Below, in pieces: positions 8,827-17,494 of a stretch of DNA of 37,517 nucleotides. Position 1 is the stretch's first letter. Every line of letters starts with the position of its first letter. Both the position numbers and the translations under genes were made by a program. The stretch lies in assembly GCA_015658775.1 (NCBI GenBank), contig DQOF01000105.1, forward strand, positions 1 through 37,517, in the 5' to 3' direction. This DNA comes from Acidimicrobiia bacterium (GTDB lineage: Bacteria > Actinomycetota > Acidimicrobiia > Acidimicrobiales > MedAcidi-G1). The notes under the pieces were generated by a model. The model worked only from the letters and a program-made list of their open reading frames with translations, was not told the DNA's origin and made no database searches.

Positions 8827-9012
8827 TCACCAACTCGACTTCGTGAGGCCCGGGATCTCACCCGCGTGTGCCATCTGCCGCAGGCAGATCCGGCACAGGG
8901 TGAACGCCCTGTAGACCGAGCGTGGACGCCCGCAGCGCCGGCACCGCGTGTAGGCGCGGACCTTGAACTTGGGTGTCTTCTGTTGCTTGTTGACAAGTGC
9001 CTTCTTAGCCAC
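8827..9012 (-). CDS. rpsN: Small ribosomal subunit protein uS14, zinc-binding type Z
   Basis: uS14 sits in the 30S head. The 61-residue product is the short zinc-binding (type Z) form, with CxxC pairs in [11 protein letters not shown] and [11 protein letters not shown]. It starts GTG, overlapping the rplE TAG by 1 nt. The product length and both Cys pairs clearly separate it from the longer zinc-free form. Confidence 0.97.
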   Translation of the reverse strand: MAKKALVNKQQKTPKFKVRAYTRCRRCGRPRSVYRAFTLCRICLRQMAHAGEIPGLTKSSW

Positions 9013-9581
9013 TACTGCCCCTCTTTACGGAACGGAAATCCAAAGGCGATGAGGAGGGCACGTCCTCCGGCATCGTCTGATGCGGACGTCACGATCGTGA
9101 TGTCCATTCCCCTTGTGCGGTCGATCCTGTCGTAGTCGATCTCAGGGAAGATCAACTGTTCTGTCACGCCGAACGTGTAGTTCCCGTGGCCATCGAACGA
9201 CCGGGGGTTGAGGCCCCGGAAGTCGCGGATGCGGGGGATCGCCAAGCTGATCAGGCGATCCAGGAACTCGTACATGCGGTCGCCGCGCAACGTGACCTTG
9301 GCTCCGATGGCCTGGCCCTCACGCAGCCGGAAGTTGGACACGGACCTCTTGGCCCGAGTCACCAGGGGCTTCTGGCCGGCGATCAACTCGAGGTCGACGA
9401 GCGCGCCGTCGAGCAGCTTGGCCTGCTGCGCAGCGTCACCGACGCCCATGTTGACGACGATCTTCTCCAGCTTCGGCACCTGCATCACGTTGGCGAGCCC
9501 CAACTCCGCCTGCAGACCGTCGCGGATCTCGGCCAGGTAGAGGTCCCGCAGGCGGATGGTCCCTGTAGCGGTGTCAGCCAT
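9012..9581 (-). CDS. rplE: Large ribosomal subunit protein uL5
   Basis: uL5 binds 5S rRNA and contacts P-site tRNA. The start at 9581 gives [20 protein letters not shown]; the upstream in-frame region is antisense-free but belongs to rplX in another frame, so it was excluded. The 189-residue protein has [39 protein letters not shown] and [20 protein letters not shown]. It overlaps rplX by 8 nt, which supports translational coupling. Confidence 0.97.
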   Translation of the reverse strand: MADTATGTIRLRDLYLAEIRDGLQAELGLANVMQVPKLEKIVVNMGVGDAAQQAKLLDGALVDLELIAGQKPLVTRAKRSVSNFRLREGQAIGAKVTLRGDRMYEFLDRLISLAIPRIRDFRGLNPRSFDGHGNYTFGVTEQLIFPEIDYDRIDRTRGMDITIVTSASDDAGGRALLIAFGFPFRKEGQ

Positions 9582-9888
9582 CGAGGTCCACCCCCGTCCG
9601 CCTGCAGATCCGAACCTTGCGGCCGTCCACATCGAACCGGTATCCCACACGGGTCGGCTTGCCGTCCGACGGGCTGATGACAGCCACGTTCGAGACGTGG
9701 AGGGGCATGGCCTTGTCGATGATGCCACCCTGCATGGTGGCGCTCGTCGGCTTCTGGTGGCGCTTGGCCAGGTTCACACCTTCGATGATCACCTTGTCCT
9801 GCGACGGGATGGCTCGGGTCACCTGACCTTCACGACCCTTGTCCTTGCCGGCCAGGACGCGAACGGTGTCACCCTTCCTGATCTTCAT
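9574..9888 (-). CDS. rplX: Large ribosomal subunit protein uL24
   Basis: uL24 is an assembly-initiating 50S protein near the tunnel exit. The start at 9888 gives [20 protein letters not shown], a KOW-type SH3 fold, and a 104-residue product of normal length. The gene begins 1 nt after the rplN stop; an upstream in-frame extension inside rplN was rejected. Confidence 0.97.
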   Translation of the reverse strand: MKIRKGDTVRVLAGKDKGREGQVTRAIPSQDKVIIEGVNLAKRHQKPTSATMQGGIIDKAMPLHVSNVAVISPSDGKPTRVGYRFDVDGRKVRICRRTGVDLDG

Positions 9889-9889
9889 C

Positions 9890-10258
9890 TCAGAGCACCT
9901 CCGGCGCCAGCGAGACGATCCGCATGAACTTCTTGTCACGCAGTTCCCGGCCCACCGGACCGAAGATGCGCGTTCCCCGCGGCTGGTTCTGATCGGTGAT
10001 CAGCACCGCGGCGTTCTCGTCGAATCTGATGTACGAACCGTCGGGTCGGCGACGTTCCTTCCTGGTGCGAACGACGACACACCTCACGACCTCGCCCTTC
10101 TTGACCGCAGCACCCGGCGTGGCGTCCTTCACCGTCGCCACGAACACGTCGCCGATGAACGCATAGCGGCGCTTGGAGCCACCGAGCACCTTGATGCACA
10201 GCACCTCACGAGCGCCGGAGTTGTCTGCCACCCGGAGCCTGGTCTCCTGCTGGATCAT
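9890..10258 (-). CDS. rplN: Large ribosomal subunit protein uL14
   Basis: uL14 forms intersubunit bridges B5 and B8. The 122-residue product is canonical: [20 protein letters not shown], then [20 protein letters not shown] and the terminal [19 protein letters not shown]. It starts directly after the rpsQ stop (0 nt gap). Length equals the family norm. Confidence 0.98.
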   Translation of the reverse strand: MIQQETRLRVADNSGAREVLCIKVLGGSKRRYAFIGDVFVATVKDATPGAAVKKGEVVRCVVVRTRKERRRPDGSYIRFDENAAVLITDQNQPRGTRIFGPVGRELRDKKFMRIVSLAPEVL

Positions 10259-10537
10259 CTACCTGGCCCTCTCGAGTATCTCGACCAGGCGCCAGCGCTT
10301 CAACTTCGACAGCGGACGGGTCTCCTCGACCCTCACCCGGTCGCCGACCCTGACCTCGTTGCCCTCGTCGTGCACATGGAGGCGCTTGGTCCGCTGAACC
10401 GTCTTGCCGTAGCGCCGGTGGCGTACCCGGTCGACTGTCTCCACGACGATCGTCTTGTCCTGGACGTCGGAGACGACCACACCCTCACGCACCTTGCGGC
10501 GGTTCGTCCTGGGCTGGGTTGCTTCGATCCCGGTCAT
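10259..10537 (-). CDS. rpsQ: Small ribosomal subunit protein uS17
   Basis: uS17 is a primary 16S rRNA binding OB-fold protein. The 92-residue product has a short basic N-terminal addition and then [40 protein letters not shown] and the terminal [22 protein letters not shown] overlaps the rpmC stop by 4 nt. Confidence 0.97.
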   Translation of the reverse strand: MTGIEATQPRTNRRKVREGVVVSDVQDKTIVVETVDRVRHRRYGKTVQRTKRLHVHDEGNEVRVGDRVRVEETRPLSKLKRWRLVEILERAR

Positions 10538-10773
10538 CGGCCGGACACCTCCTCGGCGGCAGAGGCCAGGGCCTCGGCTGCCTCGATCTCACGGACCCGC
10601 AGCTCTGTGAGCAGGCGGGCGATGGCCTTCTTGACCTCACGGATTCGGGCATGGTTCTCGAGCTCCCCTGTCACCAACTGGAACCGGAGGTTGAAGTACT
10701 CCTCTTTGCCCTCACCCAACTTCTCGATCAACTCGTTGTCGCCGAGGTCTGTCAGGGCCTTCTTCCTGGCCAT
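10534..10773 (-). CDS. rpmC: Large ribosomal subunit protein uL29
   Basis: uL29 is a small helical-hairpin protein at the exit tunnel rim that helps dock trigger factor and SRP. The start at 10773 gives [20 protein letters not shown]; the family core [20 protein letters not shown] follows. The 79-residue product is slightly longer than the usual 60-75 because of a C-terminal [16 protein letters not shown] tail. It lies 2 nt after rplP; a much longer in-frame extension into rplP was rejected. Confidence 0.95.
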   Translation of the reverse strand: MARKKALTDLGDNELIEKLGEGKEEYFNLRFQLVTGELENHARIREVKKAIARLLTELRVREIEAAEALASAAEEVSGR

Positions 10774-10775
10774 TG

Positions 10776-11192
10776 CTAGAAACCCTCCTCGCGCTCGACG
10801 AACCGAGCCTTGATCGGCAACTTCTGGATGGCGCGGTCGATCGCCTGCCGGGCGACCTCCACGTCGTGGTAGGAGAGCTCGAAGAGCACCCGACCCGGCT
10901 TCACCACGGCGACCCAGTGCTCTGGGTTGCCCTTCCCCGACCCCATGCGGGTCTCGGCGGGCTTCTCGGTCACCGGCTTGTCCGGGAAGACGTTGATCCA
11001 GACCTTTCCGCCGCGCTTGATGTGGCGGGTCATGGCGATTCGGGCCGCCTCGATCTGGCGGGCGGTTATCCAGCCGGGCTCGAGGGCCTGGATGCCGAAC
11101 TCGCCGAACGTGACCTCGGTCATTCCCTTTGAGTTGCCGCGCATGCGTCCACGATGCTGCTTGCGGTGCCTGACCTTCTTGGGCATCAACAT
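10776..11192 (-). CDS. rplP: Large ribosomal subunit protein uL16
   Basis: uL16 contacts A- and P-site tRNA elbows and finishes 50S assembly. The 138-residue protein starts [20 protein letters not shown] (second ATG at 11186 gives the usual MPKK). It has the basic rRNA-binding N-terminus and [20 protein letters not shown]-like core, with [20 protein letters not shown]. It starts 2 nt after rpsC. Confidence 0.97.
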   Translation of the reverse strand: MLMPKKVRHRKQHRGRMRGNSKGMTEVTFGEFGIQALEPGWITARQIEAARIAMTRHIKRGGKVWINVFPDKPVTEKPAETRMGSGKGNPEHWVAVVKPGRVLFELSYHDVEVARQAIDRAIQKLPIKARFVEREEGF

Positions 11193-11194
11193 GC

Positions 11195-12145
11195 TCAGTC
11201 ACCGTCCCCTGAGCGGAAGTGCGGTGTCTCGTGGTGCTCGCGGGTCGAAGCCTCGATGGCCTCCTCCTCGGCGAGCAGTTTCTCGAACTCGACATCGCCT
11301 TCCTTGACGAGCGGTGCCGGCTCTTCGGCAGCCTCCGGTACCTCCTCCGGGATCACCGCGGCGGGTTCGACCGCCTCGGCGGCAACCGTCTCCGGCGACC
11401 GGCGGCGAGCGGCCGCGGACGACGACACTACCTTGGCCGGAATGGCCTGTCCTGAGGCCTCACCGACGGCCATGGCGGCCTCACGGGTGATCTTGTCCTC
11501 GAACTGGCTCTTGTAGGGAAGGATGTCGCCCTTGTAGATCCAGACCTTCACCCCGATGCGGCCGTAAGTGGTACGGGCCTCGCGGAAGCCGTAGTCGACG
11601 TCGGCTCTAAGCGTGTGCAACGGCACGCGCCCCTCGCGGTACCACTCGGTGCGAGACATCTCGGCGCCGCCCAGCCGGCCCGAGCACTGGACCTTGATGC
11701 CGAGGGCACCTGCCTTCTGTGCGTTCTGCACGGCGCGCTTCATGGCACGCCGGAATGCGATCCGACCGGCCAACTGGTCGGCGACGCCCTGGGCGATCAG
11801 GGCCGCATCCAACTCGGGCTCCTTGATCTCCTGGATGTTGAGCTGGACCCTGTTGTTGCCGGTGATCTCGCCGAGGCCCGCCCGTAACCGGTCGGCTTCG
11901 CTGCCCTTTCGGCCGATGACGATGCCCGGACGGGCTGTGTGGACGTCTACCCGGATGCGGTCACGGGTGCGCTCCACCTCGACCCGGCTGATGGCAGCGT
12001 GCGGCAACTCGGTCATGAGGTACTCGCGGACGCGATAGTCCTGGATGAGGTTTTCCGAGTACTCCCTGCGGGTAGCGAACCAACGCGACTTCCAGTCGGT
12101 GGTTATCCCCAGCCGGAAGCCGTACGGGTTGACCTTCTGGCCCAT
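11195..12145 (-). CDS. rpsC: Small ribosomal subunit protein uS3 with long acidic tail
   Basis: uS3 lines the mRNA entry tunnel and has helicase-related activity with uS4 and uS5. The first ~215 residues are canonical ([20 protein letters not shown], the KH-domain segment [15 protein letters not shown], and [13 protein letters not shown]). About 85 further residues are rich in Glu, Ala and Pro ([20 protein letters not shown]), making 316 in total against about 210-275 in relatives. ATG overlaps the rplV stop by 1 nt. Confidence 0.97.
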   Translation of the reverse strand: MGQKVNPYGFRLGITTDWKSRWFATRREYSENLIQDYRVREYLMTELPHAAISRVEVERTRDRIRVDVHTARPGIVIGRKGSEADRLRAGLGEITGNNRVQLNIQEIKEPELDAALIAQGVADQLAGRIAFRRAMKRAVQNAQKAGALGIKVQCSGRLGGAEMSRTEWYREGRVPLHTLRADVDYGFREARTTYGRIGVKVWIYKGDILPYKSQFEDKITREAAMAVGEASGQAIPAKVVSSSAAARRRSPETVAAEAVEPAAVIPEEVPEAAEEPAPLVKEGDVEFEKLLAEEEAIEASTREHHETPHFRSGDGD

Positions 12146-12828
12146 CAGGCGTTCTCCTCTGGGGTTTCGGTGGATTCATCGACATCCGCATCGACATGGT
12201 CAGTGGCGGTATCGGCATCCACATCGACATCGTCCGGGGTGGCATCCACATCGACGGTTTCGACGTCGGTGGGGTCGGGCTCGACCGAGCCGTCGACCGC
12301 CTCCGGCGTGTCCCCGTCCGGCGTCTCGACTGCTTCGGCGGCCTCGGCTGCCTCCTCGGCCACCCGGCTGCGCTCTACACGCCGGCGGCGCGCCTCAGCC
12401 GCCTGGACGCTCGAACCGGCGCGACCCCTTGCGGCCGCCCGCTCGCGGATGGCGTCGAGTTCGCTGTCGGTATAGCGGTCCACGATGATCGTGATGTGGC
12501 ACGTGCGCTTGAGGATCCGGGTAGCTCGCCCACGGGCCCGGGGACGCCAACGCTTGAGAGTCGGTCCCACGTCGGCGTAGCAGGCCGTCACGTAGAGCTC
12601 CTCGGCGGCTATGCCGTCGTTGTGCTCGGCGTTGGCAACGGCCGAGTCCAGGCACTTGGCGACGACCGTGGACACGGCCCGCTCGGAGAACTCCAGGATC
12701 TCGGCGGCACTGCCATAGGACTTGCCGCGAATGAGGTCCAGGACCTCACGGGCCTTGGACGCCGAGACCCGGATGTGCCTGGCGACGGCCCTGGTGCCGG
12801 GCCGCTCGTTGGTCTTGGTCCCGACCAT
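12145..12828 (-). CDS. rplV: Large ribosomal subunit protein uL22 with ~110-residue acidic extension
   Basis: uL22 spans the 50S and its beta-hairpin lines the exit tunnel. The globular part (about 1-118) is canonical, with [40 protein letters not shown] and [20 protein letters not shown]. It is followed by a basic helical stretch (about 119-155) and then a strongly acidic, Asp/Glu/Thr-rich tail to residue 227 with short repeats of Asp-Val-Asp-Ala type. The family norm is about 110-150 residues. It overlaps rpsS by 1 nt. Confidence 0.96.
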   Translation of the reverse strand: MVGTKTNERPGTRAVARHIRVSASKAREVLDLIRGKSYGSAAEILEFSERAVSTVVAKCLDSAVANAEHNDGIAAEELYVTACYADVGPTLKRWRPRARGRATRILKRTCHITIIVDRYTDSELDAIRERAAARGRAGSSVQAAEARRRRVERSRVAEEAAEAAEAVETPDGDTPEAVDGSVEPDPTDVETVDVDATPDDVDVDADTATDHVDADVDESTETPEENA

Positions 12829-13106
12829 CAGCGATGAGCCCCCTTCTCCTGGCCCGCATGGGACCGGAAGGTGCGCGTCGGGGCGAACTCGCCCAACTTG
12901 TGGCCGACCATGGACTCCGTCACGTACACGGGCACGTGCTTGCGACCGTCGTGGACCGCGATCGTGTGACCGATCATGTCCGGCACGATCGTCGATCGAC
13001 GTGACCAGGTCCTGATGACCTTCTTCTCGCCGGACTCGTTCAGGGCGTCGACCTTCTTGAGCAGATGCCCGTCGACGAACGGTCCTTTACTGAGACTCCG
13101 TGGCAT
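12828..13106 (-). CDS. rpsS: Small ribosomal subunit protein uS19
   Basis: uS19 is a 30S head protein contacting uS13 and the 50S. The 92-residue product is canonical: [40 protein letters not shown] and [20 protein letters not shown]. It begins 6 nt after the rplB stop and overlaps rplV by 1 nt. Confidence 0.98.
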   Translation of the reverse strand: MPRSLSKGPFVDGHLLKKVDALNESGEKKVIRTWSRRSTIVPDMIGHTIAVHDGRKHVPVYVTESMVGHKLGEFAPTRTFRSHAGQEKGAHR

Positions 13107-13112
13107 CGCTGC

Positions 13113-13949
13113 CTACCTCCGCGATCCACGACGGCGACGCCGGCGCACGATCATCTTGTCGGACTGCTTGTCCCGCTTGCGGGTACGACCCTCCGGCCTG
13201 CCCCAGGGCGAGACGGGGTGTCGACCACCCGAGGACTTTCCCTCGCCACCACCCAGGGGGTGGTCGACCGGGTTCATGGCCACGCCGCGGGTCTGGGGGC
13301 GTACGCCCTTCCACCGGTTGCGACCAGCCTTGCCGATCTTGATGAGCTCGTGTTCCTGGTTGCCGACCTCACCGATGGTCGCACGGCAGTCGATCCGCAC
13401 CCTGCGCATCTCGGTGCTCGGCAGGCGGAGGGTGGCGAAGTTCCCTTCCTTGGCGACCAGTTGGACGCTGGAACCTGCGCTGCGGGCGATCTTGCCGCCG
13501 CCCTCGGGCTGCATCTCGACGTTGTGGACGACGGTACCGACCGGGATGTAGCGCAGCGGCAGGGCGTTGCCGGGCTTGATCTCGCTGCCCTGGCCGGACT
13601 GGAGGGTGTCGCCGACCTCCACTCCCCTGGGGGCGAGGATGTAGCGCTTCTCACCGTCGTGGTAGTGGAGGAGCAGAATGCGGCAACTCCGGTTCGGGTC
13701 GTACTCGAGGGCTGCCACCTTGGCGGGCACGCCGTCCTTGTCCCGCCGAAAGTCGATGACCCTGTAGCGCTGCTTGTGGCCGCCACCACGATGCCGGGCG
13801 GTCTTGCGGCCGTAGTTGTTGCGACCACCTGTAGATGTCTGCTTCTCGACAAGGGACCGTTCGGGCCGGGTCCTGGTGATGTCGGAGAAGTCGGCCACGG
13901 TCTGGAACCGGCGGCCGGGACTGGTCGGCTTGCGCTTGCGTTGCGGCAT
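13113..13949 (-). CDS. rplB: Large ribosomal subunit protein uL2
   Basis: uL2 is needed for subunit joining and peptidyl transferase activity. The 278-residue protein has the OB and SH3 domains ([37 protein letters not shown]) and the conserved late loop [20 protein letters not shown] containing the His (His229-equivalent in E. coli) near the catalytic centre. Length is the family norm. It lies 5 nt after the rplW stop. Confidence 0.98.
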   Translation of the reverse strand: MPQRKRKPTSPGRRFQTVADFSDITRTRPERSLVEKQTSTGGRNNYGRKTARHRGGGHKQRYRVIDFRRDKDGVPAKVAALEYDPNRSCRILLLHYHDGEKRYILAPRGVEVGDTLQSGQGSEIKPGNALPLRYIPVGTVVHNVEMQPEGGGKIARSAGSSVQLVAKEGNFATLRLPSTEMRRVRIDCRATIGEVGNQEHELIKIGKAGRNRWKGVRPQTRGVAMNPVDHPLGGGEGKSSGGRHPVSPWGRPEGRTRKRDKQSDKMIVRRRRRRGSRR

Positions 13950-13954
13950 CTGTT

Positions 13955-14245
13955 CTAGACCTCGAACAAGTCGATCGAGTCACCCTCGACGAGGGTGACG
14001 TAGGCCCGCTTCACATCGGGCCGCCTGGTGACTGAGGGGTTGCGACGGTTCCGCTTGGTCTTGCCGTCGCGGTTCAGCGTGTTCACCTTCTTGACCCTGA
14101 CGTCGAAGATCGACTCGACGGCATCACGGATCTCGGGCTTGGAGGCCGACATGGCGACCACGAAGGTGTACACGTTGTCCTCGAGCAGGCCGTACGACTT
14201 CTCCGAGACGACCGGGTGGCGGATCACGTCACGTGCGTCTCTCAC
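13955..14245 (-). CDS. rplW: Large ribosomal subunit protein uL23
   Basis: uL23 is the main docking site for trigger factor and SRP at the tunnel exit. The 96-residue product has [20 protein letters not shown], an inserted loop with [19 protein letters not shown], and the terminal [18 protein letters not shown]. The GTG start overlaps the rplD stop by 4 nt. Confidence 0.96.
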   Translation of the reverse strand: MRDARDVIRHPVVSEKSYGLLEDNVYTFVVAMSASKPEIRDAVESIFDVRVKKVNTLNRDGKTKRNRRNPSVTRRPDVKRAYVTLVEGDSIDLFEV

Positions 14246-14919
14246 TCTTCCTCCTCCTCGTCGGAGGTGGAGGGCACCTCAATGGCGGTCGCGTCCTCCG
14301 GAGTCCCGGCCTGCGCCGTGGGCAGGGTCGACCGGGTGAAGACCACCCAGTCGCTCACCAACAGGTCGTAGGCGTTGATCTCGCCGGGTGAGACGACGTG
14401 CACGTGGCCCAGGTTGGCGAAACTCTTCCAGGTGTTCGTGTCGTCACGCTCAGCGACGACCAGGACCCTGCCCTCGACTGCCAGGGCGGCCAGCGCGGAC
14501 ACGGCCTCCCTGGTCTTCGGGGCCTCGAAGTCCCAGGCATCGATAACGACGACCCTGCCCTCGGACGCCCTGTCGGAGAGAGCCGAGCGGAGGGCCAGGC
14601 GGATCATCTTCTTGGGGGTCCTCTGGGCGTAACTGCGGGGCTTCGGACCGAGCGCCACACCGCCGCCACGCCAGATGGGGGACCTGCTGGAGCCGTGGCG
14701 GGACCGACCGGTTCCCTTCTGGGCCCACGGCTTGGCGCCACCACCGCGGACCTCGGCCCGGGTCTTGGTGCTCTGCGTTCCGCTGCGGCGGGCCGCCAGT
14801 TGGGCGGTCACCACCTGGTGCATCACGGCCTTGTTGGGTTCGATGCCGAAGAACGAGGCATCCAGGTCGAGGGACCCGCTGTCGGCCCCGGCCGTCGTGC
14901 GTACGGTCACGCTCGCCAT
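14242..14919 (-). CDS. rplD: Large ribosomal subunit protein uL4
   Basis: uL4 lines the exit tunnel; in E. coli it also autoregulates the S10 operon. The product (225 residues from the ATG at 14919; a GTG at 14922 adds one) has the tunnel-loop segment TRAEVRGGGAKPWAQKGTGR and RSPIWRGGGVALGPKPRSYA. It ends in an acidic EEEEE tail beyond the usual end. The ATG overlaps the rplC stop by 1 nt (TGATG). Confidence 0.96.
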   Translation of the reverse strand: MASVTVRTTAGADSGSLDLDASFFGIEPNKAVMHQVVTAQLAARRSGTQSTKTRAEVRGGGAKPWAQKGTGRSRHGSSRSPIWRGGGVALGPKPRSYAQRTPKKMIRLALRSALSDRASEGRVVVIDAWDFEAPKTREAVSALAALAVEGRVLVVAERDDTNTWKSFANLGHVHVVSPGEINAYDLLVSDWVVFTRSTLPTAQAGTPEDATAIEVPSTSDEEEEE

Positions 14920-15560
14920 CACCGGCCACCCTTCACAGCGTCACGGATCAGGACGGTGGCACCTCGGGGTCCGGGCACCGACCCGCGGACCAGGAGCAGG
15001 CCCCGCTCGGAGTCGGTCTCGACCACCTGCAGGTTCAGCGTCGTGGTGCGCTGGTTCCCCATGCGACCCGGCATGCGCCTGCCCTTGAATACACGCGATG
15101 GCGTGGCGCACTGTCCAATCGCGCCCGGCTTGCGATGCACCTTGTGGGCGCCGTGTGAGGCACGCTGGCCCGCGAATCCGTGACGCTTCATGACACCGGC
15201 GAACCCCTTGCCCTTGCTGACGGCAGTCACGTCCACACGGGCCTCTCCGGCCAACGAGTCGACCGTGATCTCCTGACCCACCTCATAGCCGTCGACATCG
15301 TCGACACGCAACTCCACCAGGACCGGGCCGGGATCGACTTCGGCACCTGCGAAGTGGCCGGCCTCAGGGCGGGTCAACTTGTCGGCATCGCGTTGGCCGA
15401 ACGTCACCTGGAGGGCACTGTAGCCATCGCGGGCCACGGTCTTGATCTGCACGACGCGATTGGGAAGCACACGCAGGACCGTCACGGGTACAACGCGGTT
15501 GTCGTCGTCCCAGATCTGCGTCATGCCGACCTTCTCGCCGACTATTGCCTTGTTGGCCAT
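14919..15560 (-). CDS. rplC: Large ribosomal subunit protein uL3
   Basis: uL3 is an early assembly protein reaching the peptidyl transferase centre. The start at 15560 (AGGAG 5 nt upstream) gives MANKAIVGEKVGMTQIWDDD and a 213-residue product of normal length; the central loop GVMKRHGFAGQRASHGAHKV and HRKPGAIGQCATPSRVFKG is canonical. Unusually, rpsJ is not directly upstream: an opposite-strand permease gene and a promoter lie between, so rplC is the first gene of its transcript. Confidence 0.97.
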   Translation of the reverse strand: MANKAIVGEKVGMTQIWDDDNRVVPVTVLRVLPNRVVQIKTVARDGYSALQVTFGQRDADKLTRPEAGHFAGAEVDPGPVLVELRVDDVDGYEVGQEITVDSLAGEARVDVTAVSKGKGFAGVMKRHGFAGQRASHGAHKVHRKPGAIGQCATPSRVFKGRRMPGRMGNQRTTTLNLQVVETDSERGLLLVRGSVPGPRGATVLIRDAVKGGR

Positions 15561-15785
15561 GCTGGCTCCTGCGACTGGCGCTGGCGGCCCTCCCCGGAGG
15601 AGGTGTCCACCGAAATGGCCTCCTGGGGCCATTCACGCGAACGCTCCGCACGGAGGAACCCGGCGGAGCAGCGATTCGGTTGTGCCGTACGGTTCCACCC
15701 GGTGCCACGAGCGGAACCCGCGGGACGGACGGCCTGCACGGACGTCGGTTGTGGAACTCCGGACCCTCCGGAATTACGAAGGGTA
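15561..15785 (-). other. Long structured leader of the rplC transcript
   Basis: About 220 nt separate the predicted rplC transcription start (near 15779) from the ATG. On the minus strand several short perfect hairpins can be drawn: TCCGGA-GGG-TCCGGA at the 5' end, CTCCG-TG-CGGAG, AATGGCC-6 nt-GGCCATT, and CCTCC-TCCGG-GGAGG close to the binding site. No leader peptide is obvious. It may carry autoregulation replacing the leader normally in front of rpsJ; this is inference only. Confidence 0.4.
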
Positions 15786-15814
15786 ACGATACGGCCGACA
15801 GGCTCCGGTCACAA
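15786..15814 (-). promoter_or_regulatory. Sigma-70-like promoter for the rplC operon
   Basis: On the minus strand TTGTGA (15809-15814) and TATCGT (15786-15791) are separated by exactly 17 nt. They lie between the divergent rplC and permease genes. This is the signal needed to restart transcription of the S10-type genes after the interruption. Confidence 0.65.
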
Positions 15815-15861
15815 CCGGCAGGCCACAACCGGCCATCCCCACAGCGGAACCGGCAGGGGGT

Positions 15862-15867
15862 TAGCGT
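15862..15867 (+). promoter_or_regulatory. Possible -10 box for the permease gene
   Basis: TAGCGT fits the TANNNT pattern seen elsewhere in the window and would give a leader of about 30 nt before the GTG start. No convincing -35 box is visible, so this is weak. Confidence 0.3.
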
Positions 15868-15905
15868 CAGGTCCCGAGCAAGGCGACGATCAGGAGCACG
15901 CTCCG

Positions 15906-17060
15906 GTGGACCCCCCGGACGAGCAACCGACACCAGAACCCCGAGGTCAGATGGCGTTTTCGGATCCCGCCAACCGCCCACCGCCATGGGTCCGACGCGC
16001 GGTTCTGTCCCTTCTGGGGGGCATGGCCGCCCTCTGGTACCTACGGGGCGTCATCTCGTCCCTGCGCTCCCTGTTCCTGATCCTGCTCGTGTCGCTGTTC
16101 CTGTCCTTCGCCCTCGAGCCGGCGGTGAACCGCCTGGAGCGGCTGGGGCTTCGCCGCGGCGTCGGCACGGCGCTGGTCTTCCTGCTGGGATTCGGTGCCC
16201 TCGGCGGCTTCGGAATCCTGGTCGGAACCCTGCTGGCAGAGCAGGTAACGACTTTCAGCGACAACGTGCCCGGCTATCTGGAGGACATCGACGGATTCCT
16301 GGAGGACACGTTCGGCATCCCCGACGCCACCGCGGACCTGCGTGCCAATTACGACTCCGGGATGCTGGCCCAACGCCTGGGCGACGTCGCCGACGATCTC
16401 GCCAGATTCGGTACGACCGTCGTCAACGTCCTGTTCCAGCTCTTCACCGTGGGGCTGTTCACCTTCTACCTGCTTGCCGAGGGCCCCAAGTTCCGGCGCA
16501 CCGTGTGCACCCTGCTCCCGCCCCGCAGCCAGAGGACGGTGCTCGAGGTGTGGGACCTGGCGATCGCCAAGACCGGTGGCTACATCCTGTCCCGCAGCGT
16601 CCTGGCTCTTCTCTCCGGTGCGGTCCACTGGGCGGCGTTCGAGATCATCGGCCTCCCGTCCCCGCTGGCGCTCGCCCTGTGGGTGGGTGTCGTGTCCCAG
16701 TTCGTCCCAGTGGTCGGCACGTACATCGCAGGCGCCTTTCCGGTGGTGATCGGCCTGCTCAACGAGCCGGTCCACGGCCTCTGGGCCATCGTCGTCATAG
16801 CCCTCTACCAGCAGGTCGAGAACTACCTGTTGGCGCCCCGGATCATCTCCCACACCATGCAACTGCACGTCGCCGTGGCCTTCGGTGCCGTCATCGCAGG
16901 CGCAGCGGTTCTCGGCGTGGTCGGGGCACTCCTGGCCCTGCCTGCCGCCGCCACGATCCAGGCAGTGGCGTCGGCGGCAACCGGGCGCCACGAGGTGGCC
17001 GAGGAACTCCTGGCCGAGAGTCAGGTGCGGCGCGGCCAACCCGGGGACGACGCCACCTGA
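15906..17060 (+). CDS. AI-2E/UPF0118 family membrane permease inserted between rpsJ and rplC
   Basis: This is a member of the AI-2E transporter family (PF01594), multi-span membrane proteins linked in different members to autoinducer-2 export or Na+/H+ antiport; the substrate here is unknown. From GTG at 15906 (AGGAG 9 nt upstream) it has 384 residues; ATG at 15951 is the alternative start (369). Two hydrophobic segments near the N-terminus, a soluble middle part, then several helices and the family signature YQQVENYLLAPRIISHTMQ followed by a hydrophobic C-terminal hairpin are visible. It is transcribed opposite to every neighbouring ribosomal gene, is divergent from rplC and convergent with rpsJ. 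Base composition resembles its surroundings, so there is no sign of very recent transfer. Confidence 0.93.
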   Translation: MDPPDEQPTPEPRGQMAFSDPANRPPPWVRRAVLSLLGGMAALWYLRGVISSLRSLFLILLVSLFLSFALEPAVNRLERLGLRRGVGTALVFLLGFGALGGFGILVGTLLAEQVTTFSDNVPGYLEDIDGFLEDTFGIPDATADLRANYDSGMLAQRLGDVADDLARFGTTVVNVLFQLFTVGLFTFYLLAEGPKFRRTVCTLLPPRSQRTVLEVWDLAIAKTGGYILSRSVLALLSGAVHWAAFEIIGLPSPLALALWVGVVSQFVPVVGTYIAGAFPVVIGLLNEPVHGLWAIVVIALYQQVENYLLAPRIISHTMQLHVAVAFGAVIAGAAVLGVVGALLALPAAATIQAVASAATGRHEVAEELLAESQVRRGQPGDDAT

Positions 17061-17096
17061 CCCACCGGGTCCGCCGACGGGAGTGGGCCGAAAACG

Positions 17097-17124
17097 ACGG
17101 AAGCGCCCCTGATGGGCGCTCCGT
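17097..17124. terminator. Bidirectional intrinsic terminator between the permease gene and rpsJ
   Basis: AGCGCCC (17102-17108) pairs with GGGCGCT (17114-17120) around a 5-nt loop, extended by ACGG (17097-17100) with CCGT (17121-17124) past one bulged base. On the minus strand a TTTT run follows (17091-17094). It lies between the ends of convergent genes, and would end the long str transcript after rpsJ. Confidence 0.75.
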
Positions 17125-17160
17125 GCTCGTACCAGGTGGCCGTCCCGGCCGCGACCGGTG

Positions 17161-17481
17161 TCAGACCTGCTGGATCTTGATCTCCACGTCGACCCCTGCG
17201 GGGAGGTCGAGGCGCTGTAGCGAGTCGATGGTCTTGGGCGAGGGGTTCAGGATGTCAAGCAGGCGCTTGTGGATGCGCATCTCGAAGTGCTCGCGGGAGT
17301 CCTTGTCCTTGAACGGGCCCCGTATGACGGTGAAGCGGTGCTTCTCCGTCGGGAGAGGAACCGGTCCGCGGATATCGGCCTGGGTGCGGTTGACCGTCTC
17401 GACGATCTTCTTAGCCGACTGGTCGATCACCTCGTGGTCATAGGCCTTGAGGCGTATTCGGATCTTCTGACCTGCTGCCAT
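17161..17481 (-). CDS. rpsJ: Small ribosomal subunit protein uS10
   Basis: uS10 is a 30S head protein and, as NusE, joins NusB in antitermination. The 106-residue product has [40 protein letters not shown] and the terminal [13 protein letters not shown]. It starts 13 nt after tuf, so it is transcribed with the str genes, and is followed by a terminator rather than rplC. Confidence 0.98.
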   Translation of the reverse strand: MAAGQKIRIRLKAYDHEVIDQSAKKIVETVNRTQADIRGPVPLPTEKHRFTVIRGPFKDKDSREHFEMRIHKRLLDILNPSPKTIDSLQRLDLPAGVDVEIKIQQV

Positions 17482-17494
17482 GCGTGGGACCCGA

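Noticed and set aside
12170-12270. Short GACATC-like repeats as a regulatory array
   Set aside because: They code the Asp-rich tail of L22 and follow codon periodicity.
15180-15905. N-terminal extension of the permease frame by about 240 codons
   Set aside because: It runs antisense to rplC and its leader, lacks family similarity and has no binding site; the GTG at 15906 has AGGAG.
16041-17039. Minus-strand frame of 332 codons opposite the permease
   Set aside because: His/Asp/Gly-rich translation with no domain; the plus-strand product is a clear membrane family.
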